In this document: piece by piece, positions 45,355 to 54,631 of the stretch
How positions within the stretch are numbered: the first letter of the stretch is position 1
Layout of the letters: every line of letters begins with the position of its first letter
The notes under the pieces: model-generated
What the model saw: only the letters and a program-made list of their open reading frames with translations
The model's database searches: none
Told to the model about the DNA's origin: nothing
Translations under genes and position numbers: made by a program
Assembly (NCBI GenBank): GCA_913060875.1
Contig: CAJXSL010000011.1
Span: forward strand, 1-64,000
Source: an uncultured Desulfobacteraceae bacterium
Lineage (GTDB): Bacteria; Desulfobacterota; Desulfobacteria; Desulfobacterales; UBA5852
Reading direction: 5' to 3'
Length of the DNA: 64,000 bases

Positions 45355-46596
45355 ATGAATCGACCGCTACGCATCTGTATGCTTTCCTACCGCAGCAATC
45401 CCCATTGCGGCGGTCAGGGGGTCTATCTCAAACAACTGAGCCGGGCTCTGGTGGATCTCGGCCACCGGGTCGAAGTACTGTCCGGCCCCCCGGACCCGCA
45501 GCTGGTCGCGGATATTCCGGTGCACCGGGTCCCGTCCCTGGATCTCTACAATCCGGCCGATCCTTTCCGTTTGCCGAAACTGCATGAACTGAAGCGGGTG
45601 GCCAATCTGTACGAATGGCTCAATGTGTCCACCATGGGATTTCCCGAACCGTTTCTTTTCGGTTTTCAGGCCTACCATTTTCTGCAACAAAACGGTCACC
45701 GCTACGATGTCATCCACGACAATCAGAGCCTCTCTTATGGCCTGTGGGCCTTGAGCCGCCGCTGGCCGACCCTGGCCACGATTCACCATCCCATTACCGT
45801 GGATCGCAAAATCGCCGTCCGGGCCGAAAGCTATTTCTGGCGCAAACTGAAACAACTGCGCTGGTATTCGTTTATCCACATGCAAAAACGGGTCGCCCGA
45901 ACCCTTTCCCGCATTTTGACGGTTTCCCAATGCGCCCGTGAAGACATCCGCAACGACTTCGGCATTCCCCGGGAACGATTCCGGATCGTACCCAACGGCA
46001 TCAACACGGATTTATTCCACCCCTGCCCCGATGTCCCGCGGGAAAGCAACCGTATCATCGTCACCAACAGTGCGGATACCCCTTTGAAGGGGCTGGCCTA
46101 CCTGCTGGAAGCCGTATCGGCCCTGCGCCAGCGCCGGCCGGTACGACTGGTGGTCATCGGACAGCCCAAGCCCAATGGTCCGATCGAAAAGCTGGTCCGC
46201 AAACTGGATCTGGCCGAACACGTGACCTTTACCGGCCGCATCAGCGATGCCGCCTTTGTCCGCCAGTATGCCCGCGCCAGCATGGCGGTAGTCCCCTCGG
46301 TGTACGAAGGTTTCGGGCTGCCGGCCGGCGAAGCAATGGCCTGCGGCGTACCGGTCATCACCACCACCGGCGGCGCCCTGCCCGAAGTGGTGGGGGACGC
46401 CGGCATATTGGTCCCGCCACGGAATTCCGCCGCTTTGGCCACCGCCATCGAGGATCTTATCGACCATCCGGATAAAGCCGCCGCCATTGGACAGCAGGGC
46501 TACCAGCGGGTCCAGGCCCATTTTACCTGGCAACGGGCGGCGGAAAAAACCATTGCCGTCTACAGGGAGGTCATCGATGATCACCGCCGATCTTAG
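45355..46596 (+). CDS. Glycosyltransferase family 4 protein
   Basis: The 413-residue protein has a GT-B fold of the GT4 family: an N-terminal LSYRSNPHCGGQGVYLKQLSRAL, the linker VPNGINTDLFHP, and the nucleotide-sugar motif VPSVYEGFGLPAGEAMACGVPVI with the EX7E pattern. It transfers a sugar from an activated donor, probably for surface glycan or lipid. Its last bases overlap the start of a SAM methyltransferase gene, so the two form an operon. Confidence 0.93.
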   Translation: MNRPLRICMLSYRSNPHCGGQGVYLKQLSRALVDLGHRVEVLSGPPDPQLVADIPVHRVPSLDLYNPADPFRLPKLHELKRVANLYEWLNVSTMGFPEPFLFGFQAYHFLQQNGHRYDVIHDNQSLSYGLWALSRRWPTLATIHHPITVDRKIAVRAESYFWRKLKQLRWYSFIHMQKRVARTLSRILTVSQCAREDIRNDFGIPRERFRIVPNGINTDLFHPCPDVPRESNRIIVTNSADTPLKGLAYLLEAVSALRQRRPVRLVVIGQPKPNGPIEKLVRKLDLAEHVTFTGRISDAAFVRQYARASMAVVPSVYEGFGLPAGEAMACGVPVITTTGGALPEVVGDAGILVPPRNSAALATAIEDLIDHPDKAAAIGQQGYQRVQAHFTWQRAAEKTIAVYREVIDDHRRS

Positions 46597-47302
46597 CCGC
46601 CTGGGCCTTTGCCCGGGACAACGCCTGCTCGATATCGGCTGCGGCAGCGGCCGCCACACCTGCGAAGCCTATCGCCTGCAAGGCATTATCGCCGTGGGGG
46701 CGGATCTCAACCTCGATGACCTGAAACAGGCCCGGGGAAGACTTGAATTCCATGACCGGCTGGGCGAGCACGGCGGCGGTTGCTGGTGCCTGTCGGCCGC
46801 CGATGTCCGGCATCTGCCGTTTCCGGACGCCCATTTCCATGCCGTGATCTGCAGCGAGGTCATGGAGCACATCCCGGATCATCACCAGGCCGTCCACGAG
46901 TTGGTGCGGGTTTTGAAGCCCGGCGGCCACCTGGTGGTCAGCGTGCCCCGTTATCTGCCGGAAAAAATCTGCTGGATGCTTTCCAGCGAATACCATCAGG
47001 CCAACCAGGGCCATGTGCGCATCTACCGCAAAAAGGAATTGATCGGCATGGTGACGCGTACGGGACTCAGACTGTACCGAAGCCACTACGCCCACAGCCT
47101 GCATTCCCCCTACTGGTGGCTCAAATGCCTGGTGGGTCCCACCCGCGACGATTCCCTTCCGGTCAACCTTTACCATCGCTTTTTGACCTGGGATATCCTG
47201 CAGCATCCGCCTCTGACGCGCCAGCTCGACCGCCTTCTGAACCCGATTCTCGGGAAAAGCCTGGTGCTCTATTTCCGCAAACCCCACGGAAGCATTTCTT
47301 AA
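46577..47302 (+). CDS. Class I SAM-dependent methyltransferase
   Basis: The 241-residue protein has motif I LLDIGCGSGRHT, an acidic motif II (VGADLNLDDL) and VICSEVMEHIPDHHQAVHELVRVLKPGGHLVVSVP (motif IV-VI landmarks). ATG at 46577 has GGGAGG six bases upstream and lies inside the 3' end of the glycosyltransferase gene. It probably modifies the same glycan or lipid intermediate; substrate unknown. Confidence 0.9.
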   Translation: MITADLSRLGLCPGQRLLDIGCGSGRHTCEAYRLQGIIAVGADLNLDDLKQARGRLEFHDRLGEHGGGCWCLSAADVRHLPFPDAHFHAVICSEVMEHIPDHHQAVHELVRVLKPGGHLVVSVPRYLPEKICWMLSSEYHQANQGHVRIYRKKELIGMVTRTGLRLYRSHYAHSLHSPYWWLKCLVGPTRDDSLPVNLYHRFLTWDILQHPPLTRQLDRLLNPILGKSLVLYFRKPHGSIS

Positions 47303-47379
47303 ATTCACCGCCATGGGGCCCTCTCCCCGGGCGGCGCCACAGACCATTCCGTTTTCTTGAACGTCCATGGAAATAAGCC

Positions 47380-47408
47380 TTGATTAATTGCTGAGTAAAT
47401 ACTAAAAA
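47380..47408 (+). promoter_or_regulatory. Predicted promoter of the CoA-transferase gene
   Basis: TTGATT (47380-47385) and TAAAAA (47403-47408), 17 bases apart, lie 31 bases before the ATG in an AT-rich gap. Confidence 0.3.
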
Positions 47409-47438
47409 ATCGCGATCAAATCTGCATAGGAGGTTGTT

Positions 47439-48830
47439 ATGGATTATCGTGAAGAATACCGTCGCCGGTGTGTCGAGGCCGATGAGGCCGTCAAGGTCGT
47501 GGCCTCTGGCGATGTCGTGGATTATGGTTTCTTTAACGGCAAGCCCGTGGTCTGCGACCTGGCCCTGGCCCGCCGGGCCGACGAATTGCGAAATGTCAGT
47601 ATCTATACCGCCGTTTCCGTCCCGCCCATACCGGCCGTCATCAACTACCCCGAAAGTTTTATCTACATGGACTGGCACTGGAGCAAACTGACCCGCATCA
47701 TGCACCAGCAGGTGGCGCCGGCCTATTACTCCCCCATCCAGTACCATCGCGCCCCGGCCTACTATCGTGAACAGGAAACAAGCCGCCACTATCGTTCCTG
47801 GGACTATGACCGCAACGATTTGAAACGGCGGCGCAAATGGATCGCCATCTGCCAGGTCGCTCCCATGGACAGCCACGGCTATTTCAACCTGGGCCCCCAG
47901 ACATCGGCCGCATCCGCCACCATCGAAGCTGCGGACATCGTCATCTTAGAGGTCAATCCCAACCAGCCGGTTTGCCTGGGCGGGGGCGAGGAGTCCATTC
48001 ACATCTCCCGGGTGGATCATATCGTCGAGGCCCCGGAAGACCAGGTCCTTTTCGATGCCCCGGTGGCCACACCGAATGAGACCGACCGCAAGGTCGCCCG
48101 TCAAATCATGGAACACATCCATGACGGATGCTGCATCCAGTTGGGCATCGGCGGCATGCCCAGCGCCGTGGGAGAAATGATCGCGGAAAGCGATCTCAAG
48201 CATCTCGGGGGCCATACCGAAATGTTTGTGGACGCCTATGTCAACATGATCGAATCCGGCCGCATGGACGGATCGCATAAAACCATCGACCGCCACCGCT
48301 GCGCCTACACCTTTGCCATCGGCAGCCAGCGCATGTACGACTTCATGAACAACAACCCTGCCCTGGCTGCCTACAACGTGGATTACACCAACGATCCACG
48401 CATCATCAGCCGCAACGACAACATGATCAGCATCTGCAACGCCGTCCAGGTGGACCTGCTCTCCCAGGTCAATGCAGAAAACATGGCCGGCAGCCAGATA
48501 TCCGGCAACGGCGGGATGTGGGATTTCGTTCTGGGGGCCACCTGGTCCAAGGGCGGCAAAAGCTTCATCTGCCTGAGTTCCACCTTTACCGACGCCGCCG
48601 GAACCGTCCATTCGCGGATCCTGCCCCGCTTTCCCGAAGGCACGGCGGTCACCATTCCCCGCCAGATGGCGGATTATATCGTGACTGAATACGGGGCCGC
48701 CCGCATGACGGCCTGCCCCACCTGGATGCGGGCCGAAAAACTCATCCAGATCGCCCATCCGGATTTTCGCGACGACCTGATCAAAGAGGCCGAAAAAATG
48801 AAGATCTGGCGGCGTTCCAACAAGCGTTAA
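47439..48830 (+). CDS. Acetyl-CoA hydrolase/transferase family protein (CoA-transferase)
   Basis: The 463-residue protein belongs to the Ach1/Cat family. Landmarks are [31 protein letters not shown] with the likely catalytic Glu, and [24 protein letters not shown]. Such enzymes move CoA between acyl groups, e.g. succinyl-CoA:acetate or butyryl-CoA:acetate, or act on 4-hydroxybutyrate; the acyl preference cannot be read from sequence. AGGAGG lies six bases before the ATG. It is monocistronic and followed by a palindromic repeat. Confidence 0.9.
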   Translation: MDYREEYRRRCVEADEAVKVVASGDVVDYGFFNGKPVVCDLALARRADELRNVSIYTAVSVPPIPAVINYPESFIYMDWHWSKLTRIMHQQVAPAYYSPIQYHRAPAYYREQETSRHYRSWDYDRNDLKRRRKWIAICQVAPMDSHGYFNLGPQTSAASATIEAADIVILEVNPNQPVCLGGGEESIHISRVDHIVEAPEDQVLFDAPVATPNETDRKVARQIMEHIHDGCCIQLGIGGMPSAVGEMIAESDLKHLGGHTEMFVDAYVNMIESGRMDGSHKTIDRHRCAYTFAIGSQRMYDFMNNNPALAAYNVDYTNDPRIISRNDNMISICNAVQVDLLSQVNAENMAGSQISGNGGMWDFVLGATWSKGGKSFICLSSTFTDAAGTVHSRILPRFPEGTAVTIPRQMADYIVTEYGAARMTACPTWMRAEKLIQIAHPDFRDDLIKEAEKMKIWRRSNKR

Positions 48831-48860
48831 CCCGAATATTTCATAAACTATCCGGGTTAG
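48829..48860. repeat. Dispersed palindromic repeat (CCCGAATATTTCA family), copy 4
   Basis: AACCCGAATATTTCATAAAC followed by TATCCGGGTTAG forms a short imperfect palindrome starting at the CoA-transferase stop codon. It could serve as a transcription end hairpin, though no T-run follows. Confidence 0.55.
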
Positions 48861-48916
48861 GCGATTTCTGAGGATTCAAGGGGGCCAAAAGGCGAGAATT
48901 CGATCGGGCGGCAGCC

Positions 48917-49594
48917 CTATTTCGGCAAATCGGCCGGCAGCATGGTGACGGTGCGGCGCTGCAGCACGGCCAGGGTCTTCACAATCCCAAGATCTTCGAA
49001 CAGCCCCGACCGGCCGGCCAGCTCATAGATATGACGGGGCGCCTGCCCCCCCTCGGCCGGATCAAAAAAGATGTCGTGGATCAAAAGGTAGCCCCCCGGC
49101 ATGATGTGGCCGCACCAGGCATTGTAATCGCCGAAGGCGGCCGGAAAGGTATGGCCGCCGTCGATGAACACCAGGCTCAGGGGGGTCGCCCATTGGCGGG
49201 CCACCGTGCCGGAACGGCTGACAATGGGCACGACCGTGTCTTCGAGATCAGCTTGTTCGAGGGTTTTCCGGAAAAAATCGAACGTGTCGATGCGGCCGCT
49301 GCGGGCATCCACGAGGTCGGGGTCGCAGTAGGCTTCGCCGGGCTGTTGCTCTTCGTTGCCCCGATGGTGATCGAGAGAGAAGAGAACGGCTTTGTTGCTG
49401 CGGCAGCCGGCCCCCAGGTAGAGCGAAGATTTGCCGCAGTAGCTCCCGATCTCCAGACAGGGCCCCAAACGGCTGGCCGTCCTGGCGATTTCAAATAACT
49501 TCTGGCCTTCCTCGGGGTCAAGAAAGCCTTTGGTGCGTGCAATCAGTGATGCATCGATGGGGCAGTCCAACGCTTGTCCATCCCTTCGTCCCAA
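48917..49594 (-). CDS. Class I SAM-dependent methyltransferase (Methyltransf_24 type)
   Basis: The product of up to 225 residues has an AdoMet loop CLEIGSYCGKSSLYLGAG, an acidic loop LFSLDHHRGNEEQQPGE, and LSLVFIDGGHTFPAAFGDYNAW with MPGGYLLIHDIFFDP, like sugar or small-molecule O-methyltransferases of this type. No ATG start exists: the frame starts with TTG at 49594, or TTG at 49570 with AAGGGA upstream. The upstream end lies 26 bases from a mobile-looking repeat (49620-49771), so the original 5' end could have been altered. Confidence 0.75.
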   Translation of the reverse strand: MGRRDGQALDCPIDASLIARTKGFLDPEEGQKLFEIARTASRLGPCLEIGSYCGKSSLYLGAGCRSNKAVLFSLDHHRGNEEQQPGEAYCDPDLVDARSGRIDTFDFFRKTLEQADLEDTVVPIVSRSGTVARQWATPLSLVFIDGGHTFPAAFGDYNAWCGHIMPGGYLLIHDIFFDPAEGGQAPRHIYELAGRSGLFEDLGIVKTLAVLQRRTVTMLPADLPK

Positions 49595-49619
49595 TGGTTT
49601 TACAGGCCATTAACGCTAT

Positions 49620-49771
49620 TTAGTGTCCGTCCATAAATGGTAGATTTTGGTCCTTGGCAAGGCCCGAGCGTGTTTGCAACCGGAGGAATAGCCCGCTATT
49701 TCGAGGATTGAAAACGAGCGAGAACGCCGCCAGGGGCCGAAAGATGCCATTTAGGGATGGGCACTATTTAA
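49620..49771. repeat. MITE-like element with terminal inverted repeats (TTAGTGTCC family)
   Basis: Left arm 49620-49640 (TTAGTGTCCGTCCATAAATGG without its last base) and right arm 49747-49771 are imperfect inverted repeats around about 105 bases with no coding capacity. The left arm recurs at 36007-36027. The right arm overlaps the 3' end of ftsK and supplies its TAG stop. Size, arms and lack of genes fit a miniature inverted-repeat element. Confidence 0.65.
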
Positions 49772-51917
49772 TATCCTCGTAGTTGCGTACCAATACTTCC
49801 CGTGGTTTGGCCCCGTCCGCCGGTCCGATAATGCCTTCCCGCTCCATGGTCTCGATAATCCGGGCCGCCCGATTGTAGCCGATGCGCAAGTGGCGCTGCA
49901 CCATGGAAATGGAGGCCTGGCCGTTCTGGGTGACCAGGGCGACAGCATCGTCGTAGCGCTCGTCGTATTCGGTCTCTTCCGTCTCACCGGCGGCCGCGGG
50001 AGCCGCTTCGGTGACGGCCTCGTCATATTCGGGCGCCCCCTGGGTTTTTAAGAAGTCCGTTATCTGGTTGAGTTCCGATTCACTGATGTAGGCACCATGA
50101 ATGCGCTGCAGTTTACCGGCACCGGGCGGCATGAAGAGCATATCGCCCCGGCCCAGGAGGGTCTCCGCCCCGTTGGTATCCAGGATGGTCCGGGAATCCG
50201 TCTTCGAAGACACCTGGAAACTGAGCCGGGTCGGGAAATTGGCTTTGATGATGCCGGTGAGTACATCCACCGAAGGCCGCTGAGTGGCCAGGATGAGATG
50301 TATTCCGGCCGCGCGGGCCATCTGGGCCAGACGGGTGAGGGCCACTTCGACGTCGCGGGAGGCCACCATCATGAGATCGGCCAACTCATCGATGATAATC
50401 ACGATAAAGGGCAGCTTTTCCGGTGGGTTTTCCTCTTTCTCTTTTCCCTTGGCGGCCTTGTCAATCTTCTGATTGTACTGGGCGATGTTGCGCACCCGTT
50501 TTCCCGACAGCAGTTCATAGCGCCGTTCCATCTCGCGAACCGCCCAGAACAGAGCGTTGGTGGCTTTTTTGACATCGGTCACCACCGGCGTAATCAGGTG
50601 GGGAATTCCGTCGTACATGGTCAGTTCGATGCGTTTGGGATCCACCATGATCAGTTTCACATCATCCGGAGAAGCCTTGTAGAGAAAGCTGCAGATCATC
50701 GTGTTGAGTGCCACGCTTTTCCCGGCGCCCGTGGCCCCGGCAATCAGCAGATGCGGCATTTTCTCCAGTTCGGCCACAACCGGGTTGCCGATGATGTCCT
50801 TGCCCAGGCAGATGGTGAGTTTGGAGCGCGATTTTTCGTACACGGTCGAAACGATGACTTCCCGAAAACGGACCGTTTCGCGATCCTGGTTGGGAATTTC
50901 GATTCCGATAACGGCTTTACCGGGAATGGGGGCCACAATACGCACGCTGGTGGCCCGCAGGGTCAGGGCCAGGTCATCCGCCAGGGTGACGATCTTGTTG
51001 ATCTTGACACCCGCCGCCGGGGCATATTCGAAGGTCGTGATGACCGGACCGGGGGATACGGCCACCACATTGCCGCGGACGTTGAAGTCTTCCAGCTTCT
51101 TTTCCAAAAGCTTCGACAGCATGCGCAAGTTTTCGTCGTCCGCCGAGACCGGCACATGATCGGGCTCTTCCAGAAATGTCACGGGCGGCAGCCGGAAGCC
51201 GCCATCCTTCTTCATGAATTCGAATACTTCCTGTTTGGGCGCCGGGGCCGATTTCATGACTTTGGGCTTGGGCGCTTTGATTTTGATCTCAGGCGTTTTC
51301 CTGGGTGTCTGCGTCTTCAAACGATCCCGACGCTTCTGGGCTTTGGCCCGCCGTTCCTTTCGCTTCAGGTAAGCGGTTTTGACCTGATCGACCCGTTTCA
51401 ACACCCAGGCCCAACATTTGTCACCGAAGCGCATCAGGGAAAAGCCCGTCATCAGAATAAAACCGATCAACCACAACAACGCCAGGATAATACCGCCCCC
51501 GGTGGTGTTGGTGTAGCGCACCAGCATCTGGTTCAAGTGGATGCCCAGCCAGCCTCCGGATGAAAACCGGTTGCCGAAAAGAACATAGGCGTCCTGCTGA
51601 AAGGCCAGCAGGGCCCCGCTGGTCAGGATCAAAAGCAGCCCCCCGGCAAAGGTCAATCCAAAGGCCAGTGGTGGACGGCTTGTAAAAAACTGGATGCTGA
51701 GAAAAAGAAGCATAAGGGGCACCCAGAAAGCCCCCAGGCCGAAGAGGCCGATCAGGGCGTCAGCCAGATAGGAGCCCACCAGGCCGAACCGGTTCTCGAT
51801 ATGATGGCTGGATGTGGCGTTGTTGAGCGAAGGATCCTGAGGGTGGTAGGTTACCAGACTGACCAGGATAAAAACCAGCAGGAAGAAAAGCAGTATTCCG
51901 ATAATCTCTTTGCGCAT
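49764..51917 (-). CDS. ftsK: DNA translocase FtsK
   Basis: The 717-residue protein has four N-terminal membrane helices (about residues 5-160), a short basic linker, and the FtsK motor with Walker A GATGAGKSV, Walker B FIVIIIDELADLMMVA and ATQRPSVDVLTGIIKANFP. The C-terminal winged gamma domain (VALVTQNGQASISMVQRHLRIGYNRAARIIE) recognises polar KOPS sites. It moves chromosome ends during division and activates XerCD. I use the ATG giving MRKEIIGILLFFLL, like relatives; an ATG ten codons earlier (51947) is possible. Neither has a strong ribosome binding site. The stop codon lies in a repeat element. Confidence 0.95.
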   Translation of the reverse strand: MRKEIIGILLFFLLVFILVSLVTYHPQDPSLNNATSSHHIENRFGLVGSYLADALIGLFGLGAFWVPLMLLFLSIQFFTSRPPLAFGLTFAGGLLLILTSGALLAFQQDAYVLFGNRFSSGGWLGIHLNQMLVRYTNTTGGGIILALLWLIGFILMTGFSLMRFGDKCWAWVLKRVDQVKTAYLKRKERRAKAQKRRDRLKTQTPRKTPEIKIKAPKPKVMKSAPAPKQEVFEFMKKDGGFRLPPVTFLEEPDHVPVSADDENLRMLSKLLEKKLEDFNVRGNVVAVSPGPVITTFEYAPAAGVKINKIVTLADDLALTLRATSVRIVAPIPGKAVIGIEIPNQDRETVRFREVIVSTVYEKSRSKLTICLGKDIIGNPVVAELEKMPHLLIAGATGAGKSVALNTMICSFLYKASPDDVKLIMVDPKRIELTMYDGIPHLITPVVTDVKKATNALFWAVREMERRYELLSGKRVRNIAQYNQKIDKAAKGKEKEENPPEKLPFIVIIIDELADLMMVASRDVEVALTRLAQMARAAGIHLILATQRPSVDVLTGIIKANFPTRLSFQVSSKTDSRTILDTNGAETLLGRGDMLFMPPGAGKLQRIHGAYISESELNQITDFLKTQGAPEYDEAVTEAAPAAAGETEETEYDERYDDAVALVTQNGQASISMVQRHLRIGYNRAARIIETMEREGIIGPADGAKPREVLVRNYEDIK

Positions 51918-52018
51918 AATCGATCCACTTAGATCCCTGACGGCCATTCACCCATGGATATTTTTCGGCGGGTTTGCCGGCCATCCTGCCCGACGGGATG
52001 GCCGGTGCTGGATACCGG

Positions 52019-53668
52019 TCAGACTTCGATAATAATGGGCACAATAACCGGTCGCCGCCCGATGGTAAAGAAGAAATACTGTTTCAGGACACTTTGCAGC
52101 CGGGACCGAATTCGGGCCGCCCGGTTGTGGGTTTCCGGCCCGATGTCTTCCACGACCTCCAGCACCACACAAACCGCATCGTCCAGCAAGTGTCCGGTTT
52201 CAAGCTCAAATACAAAACCCCGTGAAAAGATTTCCGGTCCGTAGACCACCGTGCCGGTATCCTCGTCCAATGCCATGGCCACCACCACAAGGCCATGTTC
52301 GGACAGGTTACGGCGTTCCTTGAGAACACTTCGGCCGACATCTCCGACGCCCTTGCCATCGATCAGAACCCGACCGGTTCCCACACGTTCGCGAATCCGC
52401 CCCCCCTTCTCGTCGAATTCGATGATCTGGCCATCCTCGGCCAGCAGAATCCTGTCCTGCGGGATGCCGACCTCCTGCGCCAAACGGGCATGCAGGGTCA
52501 GGTGGCGATATTCCCCGTGAATCGGAATGAAATGCCGGGGCTTGGTCAGGTTGATCATGAGCTTCAATTCTTCCCGGAAAGCATGCCCGGAGACATGGAT
52601 TTCGGAAATCTTCTCATAGATCACGTCCGCCCCGAGACGATAGAGCCGGTTGATAATACCGGCAATGGCCCGCTCGTTGCCAGGGATGAATTTGGACGAA
52701 AGGATGATGGTGTCTTCCTTGCGGATCTTGATATGCTTGTGGGTACCCGCCGCCATGCGGGCCAGAACCGACATGGGCTCCCCCTGGCTGCCCGTCGTGA
52801 CGAGAATGATTTCATCGTCGGGATAATAACCGATATCGTCGACATCGATTTCCATTTCAGAAGGGATCTGGAGATAGCCCAGCTCTTTGGCCAGCTTCAC
52901 GGAATTCTCGATACTTCTCCCATTGAAAACGATCTTCTTGCCGCGGGACTGGGCGATATGGACGATCTGCTGAATACGGGTGATATTGGAGGCAAAAAGG
53001 GCGATAATGATGCGTCCTTTGCGTCCCTCCGTTACCCGGGCCAATGTGTCGCCGATGGTTTCGGCGGAAATGGTATAGCCCTCTTTTTCGACATTGGTGG
53101 AGTCGGACAGCAGCGCCAGCGTGCCCTTCTGCCCGTAGGTGGCAAAACGGTTGACGTCCGTGGCCATGCCGTCCTGATTGCTGTGGCTGATTTTAAAATC
53201 ACCCGTATGAATAATGACCCCCAGCGGGGTTTCGATGGCCAGGCCGACCCCGTCCACCACACTGTGGCGCACCCGGATGAATTCCAGTTGGAACTCGCCC
53301 AGCTTGATCCGGCCTCCGGCACGTATCTCATGCATCTGCGCCGATTGGGCGAGGCCGAATTCTTCCAGCTTATTGCGGACGACGCCAAGCGTGAAGGGGG
53401 TTCCGAACACCGGGGCATTCACGATGCGCAACAGGAAGGGCAGCGCACCGATATGATCTTCGTGCGCGTGGGTCAGGACGATGGCCGCGACTTTGTTGCG
53501 GTTGGCCCGGATATAGTCCATGTCCGGGATGACAAAGTCCACCCCCAGCATGTAATCCTCGGGGAACATGAGGCCACAGTCGACGACAAACAGGGTGTCC
53601 CGATATTCGAACACCATCATATTGAGACCGATTTCGCCCAAACCACCAAGGGGGATAATTTTCAGCAT
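52019..53668 (-). CDS. rnj: Ribonuclease J
   Basis: The 549-residue protein begins LKIIPLGGLGEIGLNMMVFE and has the metallo-beta-lactamase motif LTHAHEDHIGALPFLL, HTGDFKISH, a beta-CASP domain with VTTGSQGEPMSVLARMA, and HVSGHA in the C-terminal part. It is a 5'-3' exo- and endonuclease in RNA processing and decay. It lies in a run with ftsK downstream on the same strand. Confidence 0.95.
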   Translation of the reverse strand: MLKIIPLGGLGEIGLNMMVFEYRDTLFVVDCGLMFPEDYMLGVDFVIPDMDYIRANRNKVAAIVLTHAHEDHIGALPFLLRIVNAPVFGTPFTLGVVRNKLEEFGLAQSAQMHEIRAGGRIKLGEFQLEFIRVRHSVVDGVGLAIETPLGVIIHTGDFKISHSNQDGMATDVNRFATYGQKGTLALLSDSTNVEKEGYTISAETIGDTLARVTEGRKGRIIIALFASNITRIQQIVHIAQSRGKKIVFNGRSIENSVKLAKELGYLQIPSEMEIDVDDIGYYPDDEIILVTTGSQGEPMSVLARMAAGTHKHIKIRKEDTIILSSKFIPGNERAIAGIINRLYRLGADVIYEKISEIHVSGHAFREELKLMINLTKPRHFIPIHGEYRHLTLHARLAQEVGIPQDRILLAEDGQIIEFDEKGGRIRERVGTGRVLIDGKGVGDVGRSVLKERRNLSEHGLVVVAMALDEDTGTVVYGPEIFSRGFVFELETGHLLDDAVCVVLEVVEDIGPETHNRAARIRSRLQSVLKQYFFFTIGRRPVIVPIIIEV

Positions 53669-53679
53669 GGATCCCGCAG

Positions 53680-54012
53680 TCAGGCCTTGATACCCAGTTT
53701 ATCCAGGATGGCGTCTATGGTTTCGACCAGCCATTCCCGCTGTTGGCGGTTCGCGTAGGCGATACAACTGCATCGAACGCGGTTCCCGGTGCGCACCAGT
53801 AATTCGCAGACCAGGCGATCCGGCAGCAATTCAAGCGCAAAGGCAAATGGCTTACAGTCATCATGGGAATGCTGCTCCGGCGAAAGCAAGTCTTCCGCGA
53901 TCGGCAGCCAAAACAATCCGTCAACCCCGGCAGGCTGGGTATGACGTTGCAGGTAATCGCTTACCGCATCATGATCTTGGGGTTCCAGTTCATCAATGAC
54001 ATACTGTTTCAT
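53680..54012 (-). CDS. Conserved small protein of unknown function
   Basis: The 110-residue acidic protein (starting MKQYVIDELEPQDHDAVSDY) has no family I recognise. It reads as a globular alpha/beta protein, with LFWLPIAEDLLSPEQ, FAFALELLPDRLVCELLVRTG and a C-terminal helix EWLVETIDAILDKLG. It stops 11 bases before the rnj start, so the two are likely co-transcribed. An ATG six codons upstream (54030) is also possible; neither start has a clear ribosome binding site. Codon use matches neighbouring genes, which supports a real gene. Confidence 0.65.
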   Translation of the reverse strand: MKQYVIDELEPQDHDAVSDYLQRHTQPAGVDGLFWLPIAEDLLSPEQHSHDDCKPFAFALELLPDRLVCELLVRTGNRVRCSCIAYANRQQREWLVETIDAILDKLGIKA

Positions 54013-54030
54013 GGCGGACGAATTTACCAT

Positions 54031-54631
54031 ATTATACCAAACCGGGCAAGGCAGGATACGGATGGGGCGGGTTCAGGATGAGCCCTCCTGCGGCAATATA
54101 GGATTGATCGCCCTTTGGCCGTCGATTCCAACCAGGCTCTCAAGAACCTTCGCAACGGCAGGCATCGCGATTTGTCCACCTGGCTGACGATTTTGCCGGA
54201 CGCAGCAATGACGGATTTCTCATCAATATTATTCGCAAAAGGCAAAAAAGCTATTGTCTGCCACGCAACCGAAATGGAAAAACACCAACGGAGGCCGGTT
54301 GACATCAATATCACCATCATTATTCTTTGGACTAAATGTTGCTTGATAAGTCATGTTGAGCTGTGCTATGGGTGAAAACGTTCCACAAGTCATAGCGCCT
54401 AGCGCAATCCCCGGTTCAAGCATGAAATCCCAAAACAGACGTCAGTGAAAGGGCCGCTGCCCTCTGTAGCACTTCCGCCAGTTGCCCGAATGCATATTAT
54501 CACAACGATTATTGCTTCAATCAGCTCTCAACCGCCGTATTACGTTCCATCGCTACAAAAGAATGTAAAGAATGCGAGGACGCTCGCCCGGTCTTCCCAA
54601 CTTTAAACCCAGACACAGACGAGGTGAGGTT
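54031..54631. other. 600-base gene-free region
   Basis: Neither strand shows a convincing gene: the frames are short, lack ribosome binding sites and have compositions unlike the neighbours. Base composition is more AT-rich than average (for example 54210-54370). It could contain decayed coding sequence and must contain the promoter of the VWA-OmpA gene. I see no repeat or hairpin that stands out. Confidence 0.5.

Noticed and set aside
45168-45374. A 68-codon minus-strand gene between mvaB and the glycosyltransferase
   Set aside because: No ribosome binding site, runs into the glycosyltransferase start, and the translated sequence has the look of non-coding GC-rich DNA.
54024-54320. Small minus-strand gene upstream of the conserved 110-residue protein
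   Set aside because: Low-quality reading frame without start signals; it overlaps the start region of the real gene at 53680-54012.
54229-54423. A 64-codon frame possibly from a decayed secreted protein
   Set aside because: The stretch looks protein-like by eye but is too short and unmatched to call a pseudogene.
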